Assembly: GCA_946221765.1 (NCBI GenBank)
Contig: CAMIMK010000101.1
Coordinates: forward strand, 1 to 9,593
Direction of reading: 5' to 3'
Source: an uncultured Rhodovulum sp.
GTDB taxonomy: Bacteria; Pseudomonadota; Alphaproteobacteria; Rhodobacterales; Rhodobacteraceae
Length of the DNA: 9,593 nt
The position numbers were made by a program, and so were the translations under genes. Numbering within the stretch: the stretch's first letter is position 1; each line of letters opens with the position of its first letter. Below, piece after piece: positions 1 to 6,853 of this stretch. The notes beneath the pieces are model-generated. The model worked only from the letters and a program-made list of their open reading frames with translations. It made no database searches and had not been told where the DNA came from.

Positions 1-56
1 GAAAGAGAATCACATTACATAACAATCTCAAAACACTGATTGGGTTTGGACCCTAA
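1..56. other. AT-rich foreign or junction segment at the left edge
   Basis: These 56 bases hold about 36% G+C by my count, against roughly 70% in the rest of the window. They end in TAA (54-56), which is in frame with the binding-protein fragment that follows, so they cannot be the native coding sequence of that gene. All three forward frames have stops (for example TGA at 37-39). A short inverted repeat GGGT/ACCC sits at 42-53. I do not recognise the sequence. It could be the outer end of an insertion element, another rearranged segment, or a short repeat overlap left at a contig end; these cannot be told apart from this window. Confidence 0.5.
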
Positions 57-65
57 GGCAAGCAG

Positions 66-674
66 ATGGCCGAGACCCTGATCAAGGCGATGGGGGGCAA
101 GGGCGGCATTGTCGCGCTCGGCGGCATCGAATCGAACATTCCCGCGATCGAGCGCAAGGCCGGCCTGATGCAGGCGCTGGAGGCGCATCCGGACGTGAAG
201 CTCCTCGATTTCCAGGTGGCGAACTGGTCGCCGGCGGAGGGCCTGGAGAAGACCAATGCCTGGCTGACCCAGTATGGCGACGAGATCGGCGGCATCTGGG
301 CCGCGAACGACGAGATGGCGCTGGCCGCGGTCGAGGCGCTCCGGGCCGACGGCCGGGCGGGACAGGTGCCGGTCACCGGCATCGACGGCATCCAGCTCGC
401 GATCGAGGCGATCCTCGCCGGCGAGATGGCGGGCACGGTCTCCTGGGACCCCTACTGGCAGGGCGGCATGGGGCTGTCGATCGGCTACCATGGCCGGACC
501 GGCGGGTTCGACCCGGCGGCGGAGCCGAAGGAGCACCGGGAATTCTACGGCACCGGCGTCCCCGTCACCGCCGAGACCGCGCAGGCCTTCTACGACGCCA
601 ACATCAAGGCCGAGCCGACGATCGACTGGGCCGACATCTGGGGCCGGGTCAGCGGCCAGATCCAGTACGGCTGA
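66..674 (+). pseudogene. CUT2 (ribose-type) sugar-binding protein, N-terminally truncated fragment
   Basis: This is the C-terminal part of a periplasmic sugar-binding protein of the ribose/galactose type (Peripla_BP_4-like), which would deliver a sugar to the CUT2 permeases encoded next. Visible family landmarks, numbered from the ATG at 66, are the GGKGGIVALGG strand-loop near residue 10, IPAIERKAG (25-33), IWAANDEMALAAVEAL from residue 77 and GIDG (105-108). Full proteins of this type run to about 330-360 residues with a signal peptide; here only 202 follow the ATG, so the signal peptide and most of the first lobe are missing. The likely homologous frame extends back three codons (GKQ, 57-65) to an in-frame TAA at 54-56. 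AAGG at 55-58 could act as a weak ribosome site, so a fragment might be made, but without export it should not work as a binding protein. The specific sugar cannot be told. Confidence 0.8.
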
Positions 675-697
675 CGGCCGCCCCCCGCCCTGCCGGT

Positions 698-719
698 GCC
701 TGCCCCCCGCGGGGCAGGC
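698..719 (+). other. GC-rich hairpin between binding protein and permease genes
   Basis: This is a perfect 9-bp stem, GCCTGCCCC (698-706) pairing with GGGGCAGGC (711-719), around a CCGC loop. It starts 24 bases after the stop codon of the binding-protein fragment and is not followed by a T run, so it is not a standard intrinsic terminator. In many sugar ABC operons a hairpin at this point protects the upstream binding-protein mRNA or attenuates readthrough, giving more binding protein than permease. That role is inferred here. Confidence 0.6.
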
Positions 720-745
720 CTGACATCGCCCTCCTGACATCGCCC
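719..745 (+). repeat. 13-bp tandem direct repeat, two copies
   Basis: CCTGACATCGCCC occurs at 719-731 and again at 733-745, separated by one base (period 14). The first copy begins on the last base of the hairpin's right arm, and the second ends just before the GAAGGA ribosome site of the next gene. It is probably a local slippage duplication in the spacer. No function is evident. Confidence 0.7.
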
Positions 746-759
746 CGAAGGATGACCCC

Positions 760-1758
760 GTGGCGCCAGCTCCCTCCCCCGCCGCCTCCGGCGCGATGCC
801 TGCCCCTGCGCGCCGCCGGCGCCGCGCCGGCTGGGCGCCGCTGATCGTCCTTGTCGTGCTCTGCGCGATCATCGCCGCGATCAACCCGAATTTCCTCAGC
901 TTCGGCAACTTCGTCCGCATCAGCCAGACGGCCGCCATTCCGCTGGTGCTCGGGCTCGGGGCGACCTTCGTCATCCTGATGGGCTCGATCGACCTCTCGG
1001 TCGAGGGCACGCTCACCTGCTCGGCGGTGATCCTGTCGATGCTGGTGCTGAACGGAGCGAACGGGAACGACCTCGGCCTTCTCGGCGTGCTGGCGGTGCT
1101 CGTCGTCGGGGGCGGCATCGGCTTCCTGAACGGGCTCGTCCATGTCCGGCTGCGCATCCCGTCCTTCATGGCCACGCTCGGCACCTGGTTCATCGGCGTC
1201 GGGGTCGCGAACGCGCTCCTCGGCGGCATGGCGATCCGGATCACCGACCCGATGATCCGCGGCCTCGCGGTGACGCGCTTCCTCGGCTTTCCCTGGGGCG
1301 TCTGGCTGGCCGCCGCCTGCCTCGCCATCGCCGTCGTCCTCCAGAACCACACCCGCTTCGGCCGCTACCTGCTCGCGCTCGGCGGCGGCGAGGATCTGGC
1401 GGCGCTCTCCGGGATCCCCGTCGCCCGCGTGCGCCTCGCGGCCTTCACCATCGCCGGCGTCTTCTATGCGATCGGCGGCGTGCTCGTCGCCGCCCAGCTC
1501 GGTCTCGGCAATGCGCAGATCGGCAACGGGCGGCTCTTCACCACCGTCACCGCCGTCGTCGTCGGGGGCACCTCGCTGATGGGGGGGGAGGGCGGCGTGC
1601 TGCAGACCCTCGTCGGCGTCCTCATCGTCGTGGTGCTCGCCAACGGCATGGTGCTGATGGGCGTGCCCTCCAGCGTCCAGATCGGCGTGCAGGGCCTGCT
1701 CATCATCGCCGCCGTCGCCGCCTCGATCGACCGCCACAAGCTCCGGGTGGTGAAATGA
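760..1758 (+). CDS. CUT2 sugar ABC transporter permease (first of two)
   Basis: This is an inner-membrane permease of the ribose/branched-chain type (RbsC-like, BPD_transp_2), 332 residues, a normal length for the family. It forms half of the pore through which a monosaccharide would pass, probably pairing with the second permease at 3294. A proline/alanine- and arginine-rich cytoplasmic N-terminus (about residues 1-25) is followed by a series of hydrophobic segments. The family landmarks GATFVILMGSIDLSVEG, RIPSFMATLGTW and, near the C-terminus, VVVGGTSLMGG are all present. The chosen start is GTG 760, with GAAGGA at 747-752 as a well-placed ribosome site; an ATG at 752 is in another frame, and ATG 796 is an internal alternative. 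The stop overlaps the ATPase start (ATGA, 1755-1758), indicating translational coupling. An eight-G run lies at 1581-1588, inside the conserved glycine-rich loop. The substrate is unknown. Confidence 0.93.
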   Translation: MAPAPSPAASGAMPAPARRRRRAGWAPLIVLVVLCAIIAAINPNFLSFGNFVRISQTAAIPLVLGLGATFVILMGSIDLSVEGTLTCSAVILSMLVLNGANGNDLGLLGVLAVLVVGGGIGFLNGLVHVRLRIPSFMATLGTWFIGVGVANALLGGMAIRITDPMIRGLAVTRFLGFPWGVWLAAACLAIAVVLQNHTRFGRYLLALGGGEDLAALSGIPVARVRLAAFTIAGVFYAIGGVLVAAQLGLGNAQIGNGRLFTTVTAVVVGGTSLMGGEGGVLQTLVGVLIVVVLANGMVLMGVPSSVQIGVQGLLIIAAVAASIDRHKLRVVK

Positions 1759-3290
1759 CCGCGGCGCCCACCCCGCCCACCCCTGCGCCCGTCCTCGCCC
1801 TCGAGGGCGTCAACAAGCGCTTTCCCGGCGTCCATGCGCTCAAGGACGTCTCGATCACCGTCGGACCGGGCGAGATCATCGGCCTCGTCGGCGAGAACGG
1901 CGCGGGCAAGTCGACGCTGATGAAGATCCTGTCCGGCGTCTACCGGCCCGATTCCGGGCGCATCCTCGTGAACGGGACCCCCGTCACCCTGACGAGCGCG
2001 GCCGAGGCCAATGCCCGGGGCATCGGCATGGTCTTCCAGGAACAGTCGCTGCTGACGAACCTGACCGTGGGCGAGAACATCTACCTCGGCAACGAGGCGC
2101 AGTTCACCCGGTTCGGCCTTGTCGACTGGCGCCGCCTCTATGCCGCCGCGGCCCGCCAGCTCACCAAGGTCGCCCTCGATGTCGATCCCCGCACCCGGGC
2201 CGAGGATCTCGACTTCGCCGCCCGCCAGATGGTCGAGATCGCCAAGGCCCTCACCCTCGAGGAGGCGGGCGGCAATCTCGTCATCCTGCTCGACGAGCCG
2301 ACCTCGGTGCTGGAACGCGCCGAGATCGACGTGCTCTTCTCCCGCGTCCGCGCGCTGAAGTCGCGGGCCTCCTTCCTCTTCGTCTCGCACCGGCTCGACG
2401 AGGTGCTCGACCTCTCGGACCGGGTCTATGTGATGAAGGACGGCGCCGTCGTCGCCGAGATGCCCGCCCGCGAGGCCGATGTGCCGATGCTCCACCGCGC
2501 CATGGTCGGCCGCAGCCTCCAGGCCGAATACTACCGCGAGTCGCTGCAGGCGCCCCCCGGCGACGCCATCCGCCTCGAGGCCCGCGGCCTCGGCCTCGCG
2601 GGCGCCTATTCCGGCATCGACCTCACCCTGCGTGCCGGCGAGATCCTCGGGATCGCCGGCGTCATCGGCTCGGGCCGCGAGGAACTGACCCGCACCCTCG
2701 CCGGCTTTGCCCCCCATGACGCGGGCAGCCTCGCCATCGACGGCCGCCCGGTCCGCCTCGACAGGCCCGCCCAGGCGGTCGACGCCGGCATCGGCTACAT
2801 CCCCCGCGAGCGCCGGGTCGAAGGGCTGGTGCTGTTCCTGCCGGTCTCGGCCAACATCACCCTGCCCGACCTCGAGCGGCTGTCGCATTTCGGCCTGATC
2901 GACGGGACCGAGGAGCGGCGCATCGCGCGGGACTGGGTCACGCGCCTGCGCGTCCGCACCCCCGGCATCGACACGCTCTGCCTGAACCTCTCGGGGGGCA
3001 ACCAGCAGAAGGTGGTGCTCGCCAAGTGGCTGAACGCCCGGGCGCGGATCCTGATCCTCGACCACCCGACCCGCGGCCTCGACGTCGGCGCCAAGGAAGA
3101 GGTCTACGAACTCGTGCGCGCCGTCTCGGCCGAGGGGGTCTCGGTCATCCTGACCTCCGACACGCTGGAGGAGACGATCGGCCTCAGCCACACCGTCCTC
3201 GTGATGCGCGACGGCCGGATCACCCACAGGACCGACGCCAGCCCCGGCCACAAGCCGGCGCAGCTCGACCTCATTGCGCATATGGTATAG
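1755..3290 (+). CDS. CUT2 sugar ABC transporter ATP-binding protein (fused double NBD)
   Basis: This 511-residue ATPase has two nucleotide-binding domains in one chain, the RbsA/MglA layout, and powers uptake by the CUT2 permeases from the cytoplasmic face. NBD1 has an intact Walker A GENGAGKST (46-54), a Q-loop region (FQEQSLL), a degenerate signature (LDFAARQMVEIAKAL), Walker B ending LLDEPTS with catalytic Glu181, and an H-loop in FVSHRLDE. NBD2 has a Walker A lacking Lys (GVIGSGREE, 302-310), an intact LSGGNQQ signature (412-418) and Walker B LILDHPTRGLDVGA, in which the usual catalytic Glu is His437; its switch region reads LTSDTLEE with no clear His. ATP would therefore be hydrolysed at the composite site of NBD1 Walker A and NBD2 signature, while the second site looks dead. 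The start overlaps the upstream stop; a permease gene follows after three bases. Confidence 0.95.
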   Translation: MTAAPTPPTPAPVLALEGVNKRFPGVHALKDVSITVGPGEIIGLVGENGAGKSTLMKILSGVYRPDSGRILVNGTPVTLTSAAEANARGIGMVFQEQSLLTNLTVGENIYLGNEAQFTRFGLVDWRRLYAAAARQLTKVALDVDPRTRAEDLDFAARQMVEIAKALTLEEAGGNLVILLDEPTSVLERAEIDVLFSRVRALKSRASFLFVSHRLDEVLDLSDRVYVMKDGAVVAEMPAREADVPMLHRAMVGRSLQAEYYRESLQAPPGDAIRLEARGLGLAGAYSGIDLTLRAGEILGIAGVIGSGREELTRTLAGFAPHDAGSLAIDGRPVRLDRPAQAVDAGIGYIPRERRVEGLVLFLPVSANITLPDLERLSHFGLIDGTEERRIARDWVTRLRVRTPGIDTLCLNLSGGNQQKVVLAKWLNARARILILDHPTRGLDVGAKEEVYELVRAVSAEGVSVILTSDTLEETIGLSHTVLVMRDGRITHRTDASPGHKPAQLDLIAHMV

Positions 3291-3293
3291 GCG

Positions 3294-4253
3294 ATGCCCC
3301 CCTTCCTCCAGCGCCTCGGGCCCGACCGCGTGCGGCAATGGCTGCCCCTCGCCACGCTCGTCCTGCTCGTCGCCCTCGTCGGCCTGCTCGAGCCGGTGTT
3401 CCTGCAACCGACGACGCTGCTCGAACTCGCCGGCGATACGGCGGTCCTCTTCATCCTCGCGACCGGGGTCACCTTCGTCATCATGCTCGGCGGCATCGAC
3501 CTGTCGCTGCAGTCCATGGCCTCGCTCTCCAGCGTGATCGTGGCGCTCGCCCTGCCCCGGTTCGGCTATGGCGCCTTCGCCGCGGCCCTGGCCGCCGGGG
3601 CGCTGGCCGGGCTTCTCTCCGGGCTCGCCCATACCCGGCTCCGCATCCCCTCCTTCATCGCCACCCTCGCCATGGGGGGCGTGCTCTTCTCGACGGCCCT
3701 CGTCAGCTCGGGCGAACGCTCGATCACCCTCGACGCCGGGGATCGCGCCTATCTCGGCTGGATCACCGGCAGCATCGCCGGCATCCCGAACGTGGTGCTG
3801 ATCGGCCTTTTGGTCCTCGTCGCCGCCCATGTCCTGCAGGCGCACACCCGCTTCGGCCGCTACAGCGCCGCGATCGGGGCCGGCGAGCCGGCCGCCTATG
3901 CCTCGGGCGTCAAGGTCAACCGGCAGAAGGTCCTCGCCTTCGCCCTCTCCGGCAGCCTCGCGGCCTTCGCCGGAATCATCCTCACCGGACGCCTCGCCAG
4001 CGGCTCGCCCACCCTCGCCGCCGAGATGCTGCTCCCCGCCATCGCCGCGGTCGTCGTCGGCGGCACCGCGATCACCGGCGGCGTCGGCAGCATCTGGCGC
4101 ACCCTCGTCGGCGCGCTCATCATCTCCGTCGTGCGCATCGGCATGACGTTTCTCGGCGTCAACATCTTCGCGCAGAACATCATCTTCGGCGCGGTCCTCG
4201 TCGCCGCCGTCGCCATCACCATCGACCGATCGAAGATCCCGATCGTGAAGTAG
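3294..4253 (+). CDS. CUT2 sugar ABC transporter permease (second of two)
   Basis: This 319-residue RbsC-like inner-membrane permease is a diverged paralogue of the one at 760 and the likely partner in a heterodimeric channel. Parallel landmarks are GVTFVIMLGGIDLSLQS, TRLRIPSFIATLAMGG and VVVGGTAITGG, each in the same order as in the first permease (GATFVILMGSIDLSVEG, VRLRIPSFMATLG, VVVGGTSLMGG). It is strongly hydrophobic throughout with several membrane segments and ends in a short basic tail (DRSKIPIVK), like the DRHKLRVVK ending of its paralogue. ATG 3294 lies three bases after the ATPase stop (TAG 3288-3290); there is no strong ribosome site, so translation probably depends on coupling. 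It is the last gene of the CUT2 block: a weak hairpin and then a new promoter follow. The substrate cannot be assigned. Confidence 0.93.
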   Translation: MPPFLQRLGPDRVRQWLPLATLVLLVALVGLLEPVFLQPTTLLELAGDTAVLFILATGVTFVIMLGGIDLSLQSMASLSSVIVALALPRFGYGAFAAALAAGALAGLLSGLAHTRLRIPSFIATLAMGGVLFSTALVSSGERSITLDAGDRAYLGWITGSIAGIPNVVLIGLLVLVAAHVLQAHTRFGRYSAAIGAGEPAAYASGVKVNRQKVLAFALSGSLAAFAGIILTGRLASGSPTLAAEMLLPAIAAVVVGGTAITGGVGSIWRTLVGALIISVVRIGMTFLGVNIFAQNIIFGAVLVAAVAITIDRSKIPIVK

Positions 4254-4284
4254 GACGGCAGCACCGTCCCGCAGGCGGAAGCCT
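4253..4284 (+). terminator. Possible weak terminator hairpins after the CUT2 genes
   Basis: Two small stems follow the permease stop. GGACGG (4253-4258) pairs with CCGTCC (4264-4269) around CAGCA, and AGGC (4273-4276) pairs with GCCT (4281-4284) around a GGAA tetraloop. The nearest T run is TTTT at 4306-4309, too far downstream for a classical intrinsic terminator. This may be a weak end for the CUT2 transcript, or readthrough into the LacI operon may occur. Confidence 0.25.
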
Positions 4285-4397
4285 CCACAACCGGGTCGAA
4301 GACTGTTTTCAGAGCGCAACGGCCGATTGGTGGAGCCATGCCGCCGGCTGTCCCGTCGCGCCCTCTCGTTTCGCAAACCTCCTCCGTCTCACCTCTC

Positions 4398-4424
4398 TTG
4401 ACAGCTCCAGATCTCCGATATAGC
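4398..4424 (+). promoter_or_regulatory. Predicted sigma-70-type promoter of the lacI/CUT1/GH32 operon
   Basis: A perfect -35 box TTGACA lies at 4398-4403. The best -10 candidate is TATAGC at 4419-4424, with a 15-base spacer, shorter than the usual 17; a 17-base spacer would instead place TAGCGC at 4421-4426. Transcription would begin near 4430, inside the palindrome at 4428-4443, leaving a leader of about 50 bases before the regulator. The position between two same-direction operons and the adjacent operator support the call; no start site is known. Confidence 0.6.
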
Positions 4425-4427
4425 GCT

Positions 4428-4443
4428 GGGTAAACGTTAACCC
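4428..4443. promoter_or_regulatory. Predicted LacI-family operator
   Basis: GGGTAAACGTTAACCC is a 16-bp inverted repeat with 7 of 8 base pairs symmetrical (only the A at 4432 and the A at 4439 break it) and a central CG. That is the typical form of LacI/GalR-family operators, where the hinge helices insert at the central CpG. It begins four bases after the predicted -10 and covers the predicted transcription start, so bound repressor would block initiation. It stands directly in front of a LacI-family gene, implying autoregulation and control of the downstream uptake and GH32 genes. I saw no second copy elsewhere in the window. A 5-bp stem (CCCGG 4441-4445, CCGGG 4454-4458) overlaps its right end in the leader. 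Confidence 0.75.
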
Positions 4444-4481
4444 GGAGGCACAGCCGGGGAATCTGGGGAGGGATGGGTCTC

Positions 4482-5495
4482 GTGAGAGACAATGGCGTCA
4501 GCATGCGCGATATTGCCGAACGGCTCGGGGTCTCGGTCAAGACCGTCTCCGGGGCGCTGAACGGCAACGACATCCGCATGTCCGCCAATACGCGCAGCCG
4601 CATCCAGTCGCTCGCCGAGGAACTCGGCTACACGCCCAACATCGTCGCCCGTGGCATGCGCAAGGGCGTGCTGCCGGTGATCGGCCTCGTCGCCGAGGGA
4701 CTCATCACCCTGCCCTTCGCCACCGAGATCGTGCGCAGCCTCGACAACGCGAGCCGCGTGCATGGGCTGTCGGTGATCGCGACCACCGTCGGGGCCACGC
4801 GCAGCGCCCGGGATGGCATCGCCGACGCCCAGCAGTTCCTGCCAAAGGCGATCGTCTACGCGACCTCCTACCATCGCATCGTCACGCTGGACGAAGAGGC
4901 GCGACGTGCGGTTACGCTCTGCCTCAACTGCCGCGAGGCCTCGGGCGCCGTGCCGGCCCTCGTCCCGGACGAGCGGCAGGCGGGGCGCGACATCGCCGCC
5001 CACTGCTTCGCGAAGGGCCGGCGGCGGATCGCCTTCCTCAACCTGCCGGGCCTGCTCGCCGGACAGCTGCGCGAGGCGGGCTTCCGCGATGCCCATGCGA
5101 TGGAAGCCGTCTCTGTCACAGAGGCCTGGATCCTGCCTGCGACCCGCGGTGCGCTCTATACCGAACACGCGACCAGCCTGGTGCGGCCCCACGTCGAGGC
5201 CTTGCTGGCGACGACGCCCCGCCCGGACACGATCCTCTGTGGCAACGACCGCGTGGCGCTGGAGGTCTACGGAGCGTTGCGGGCCAACGGCATCCGCATT
5301 CCGGAGGACGTGGCCGTGGTCAGCTTCGACAACCAGGCCGAGATCGCGCGGCGGCTCGACCCGCCGCTGACCACCATGGCCCTGCCGCATCGAGAAATCG
5401 GGCGGCGGGCAGCTGAGATCATCGCCGGCATCAAGCCGGCGGTTGAACCGATTCAGGAAATTCCGTTCCGGCTGATCGAACGCGCTTCCGTGTGA
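4482..5495 (+). CDS. LacI/GalR-family transcriptional regulator
   Basis: This DNA-binding regulator, 337 residues from the chosen start, probably represses the downstream sugar uptake and GH32 genes until a sugar ligand binds. The N-terminal helix-turn-helix covers residues 7-27 (MRDIAERLGVS, KTVSGALN). The hinge region follows as LGYTPNIVARGM (48-59), with Met59 where most family members carry the Leu that wedges into the central CpG. The rest is a periplasmic-binding-protein-like ligand domain, with landmarks VIGLVAEG, GRRRIAFLNLPG, ILCGNDRVALEVYGAL and EDVAVVSFDN. Start choice: GGGAGG at 4466-4471 is 10 bases before GTG 4482 but only 1 base before ATG 4473, so GTG is preferred; ATG 4473 would add three residues. 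The CUT1 binding-protein gene starts 33 bases after its stop. The predicted operator lies upstream. The inducer is unknown; a fructoside is likely from context. Confidence 0.93.
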   Translation: MRDNGVSMRDIAERLGVSVKTVSGALNGNDIRMSANTRSRIQSLAEELGYTPNIVARGMRKGVLPVIGLVAEGLITLPFATEIVRSLDNASRVHGLSVIATTVGATRSARDGIADAQQFLPKAIVYATSYHRIVTLDEEARRAVTLCLNCREASGAVPALVPDERQAGRDIAAHCFAKGRRRIAFLNLPGLLAGQLREAGFRDAHAMEAVSVTEAWILPATRGALYTEHATSLVRPHVEALLATTPRPDTILCGNDRVALEVYGALRANGIRIPEDVAVVSFDNQAEIARRLDPPLTTMALPHREIGRRAAEIIAGIKPAVEPIQEIPFRLIERASV

Positions 5496-5528
5496 AGGGC
5501 CCGGACGGGTATGAGGGAGGAAAGACAG

Positions 5529-6839
5529 ATGCCTGTTACCAGATCCCGTCGGCGGACCGGCCTTGCGGCCAGCGCCCTTGCGATCGCCGTCGCGGCCGTC
5601 GCACTGGCCGCGCCGGCCAATGCCGCCGCGCTGCGCATGATGTTCCAGGGCGATCCCTACGAGATCGACGCCATCAGTGCCGCAGCCAAGGCCTATGAAG
5701 CCGCCAATCCCGGCACGACGATCGAGCTCATCCACACGCCGCACGACTCTTACAACGAGAAGATCGGCGCGGCGGTCTCGGCCGGCAACCTGCCCGACAT
5801 CCTCGAGCTCGATGCGCCCTTCCTGTCGAACTACGTCTGGTCCGGCTTCCTGCAGCCGGTCGACGGCCTGATCGACCCGAAGCTCCTCGCCGACATGACC
5901 CCGTCCAACATCAGCCAGGGCACCTACCCGCCCGACGGCAAGCTCTACGCGACCGCGCTGGTCGACTCGACGGTCGTGCTCTACGCCAGCAGGAAGCAGC
6001 TTGAATCGCTGAACATCCGCATTCCGACCAGCGTCGAAGACGCCTGGACCGGCGAGGAGTTCGAGAAGGCCCTCGAGACGCTCTCGACGGCGCCGGGCGT
6101 GAAGTGGCCGATCGACCTCTTCCGCGGCTATGGCACCAAGACCGAATGGATCACCTACGCCTACGAGCCGCTGCTCGTCTCCGCCGGCTGCGATCTCATC
6201 GACCGTACGACCTGGACGTCCGAGGGCACGCTCGACAGCGATGTCTGCGTCAAGACGGCGACGATGATGGCCGACTGGGTCAAGAAGGGCTGGGTCGTGC
6301 CGCAGTCTGCCGGCACCAACCAGTTCTATGCCGAAGGGCGCCCCGCCGCGCTCGCGCTCGGCGGCCACTGGGTCTATGCCGAGGCCCTCAAGTCCATGGG
6401 GGATGACCTCATCGCCCTGCCGCTGCCGAAGCTCGGCGACAAGGGCGCGAGCCCGAACGGCACCTGGATCTACGCGATCAGCAAGGAGGCCTCCGATCCC
6501 GAGGAGGCCGGCAAGTTCCTGAGCTTCATGATCCAGAACCCCGAGTTCCGCGCGGCCTATCGCGACCACTCGGCCTTCCCCGGCCTGAATTCCTTCGCCG
6601 CGGAATCCCCGCTCTACGCCGAAGGAGGCCCGCTCGCCGTCGCCTTCGAGCAGGCGGCCAAGACCGCGGTGCCGCGCCCGCCGCACCCGGCCTATCCGGC
6701 AATCACCCTCGCCGCACAGACCGCCTTCACCGACATCTTCGACGGGGCCGACCCGAAGGAAGAGCTGACCAAGGCGGCGCAGGAAATCGACGCTGACATC
6801 GAGGACAACGACGGCTACCCGCCCTTCGGCGGGAACTGA
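5529..6839 (+). CDS. CUT1 sugar ABC transporter substrate-binding protein
   Basis: This is a family-1 extracellular solute-binding protein (MalE/UgpB-like), 436 residues, normal for the family. It would capture an oligosaccharide in the periplasm and hand it to the two permeases encoded next. The N-terminus is a Sec-type signal peptide: basic residues 5-9, a hydrophobic alanine-rich core to about residue 28, and a likely cut after ANA (30-32). The mature protein opens LRMMFQGDPYEIDAI and continues with NPGTTIELIHTPHDSYNEKI and GNLPDILELDAPFLSNYVWSG, typical of the first lobe. Two cysteines, 221 and 240, could form a disulfide. The start is ATG 5529, since the strong GGGAGGAAAG site (5515-5524) overlaps an earlier in-frame ATG at 5511 and would not serve it. 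The neighbouring GH32 gene suggests sucrose or a short fructo-oligosaccharide as ligand; this is inference. Confidence 0.93.
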   Translation: MPVTRSRRRTGLAASALAIAVAAVALAAPANAAALRMMFQGDPYEIDAISAAAKAYEAANPGTTIELIHTPHDSYNEKIGAAVSAGNLPDILELDAPFLSNYVWSGFLQPVDGLIDPKLLADMTPSNISQGTYPPDGKLYATALVDSTVVLYASRKQLESLNIRIPTSVEDAWTGEEFEKALETLSTAPGVKWPIDLFRGYGTKTEWITYAYEPLLVSAGCDLIDRTTWTSEGTLDSDVCVKTATMMADWVKKGWVVPQSAGTNQFYAEGRPAALALGGHWVYAEALKSMGDDLIALPLPKLGDKGASPNGTWIYAISKEASDPEEAGKFLSFMIQNPEFRAAYRDHSAFPGLNSFAAESPLYAEGGPLAVAFEQAAKTAVPRPPHPAYPAITLAAQTAFTDIFDGADPKEELTKAAQEIDADIEDNDGYPPFGGN

Positions 6840-6853
6840 CGCCTGTCCGACCC

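Noticed and set aside
40..60. Left edge as a named insertion-sequence end, with CTAA at 53-56 as a target duplication
   Set aside because: I cannot match the end sequence to a family from memory. TAA is in frame with the broken gene, so CTAA as a whole cannot be native target sequence in that frame.
15..1352. 445-codon open frame on the minus strand across the CUT2 start
   Set aside because: Composition is low-complexity and arginine/proline-rich, it lies antisense to a clear binding protein and permease, and it only reflects the lack of stops in GC-rich DNA.
1464..4376. 970-codon open frame on the minus strand
   Set aside because: It is antisense to the ATPase and second permease, consists largely of D/E/G/R/A with no recognisable domain, and mirrors codon bias of the real genes.
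3026..4423. 465-codon + strand open frame in another phase
   Set aside because: An arginine/proline-rich shadow overlapping the end of the ATPase and the whole second permease, both of which are clearly real.
4338..4433. 31-codon open frame in the intergenic region, with GGTGGAG upstream
   Set aside because: It runs through the predicted -35, -10 and part of the operator, has no recognisable features, and its composition is what chance would give here.
5529..5630. Possible twin-arginine export signal in the CUT1 binding protein (SRRRTGL)
   Set aside because: Only the arginines fit; the following positions lack the hydrophobic residues of the Tat consensus, and a normal Sec signal explains the sequence.
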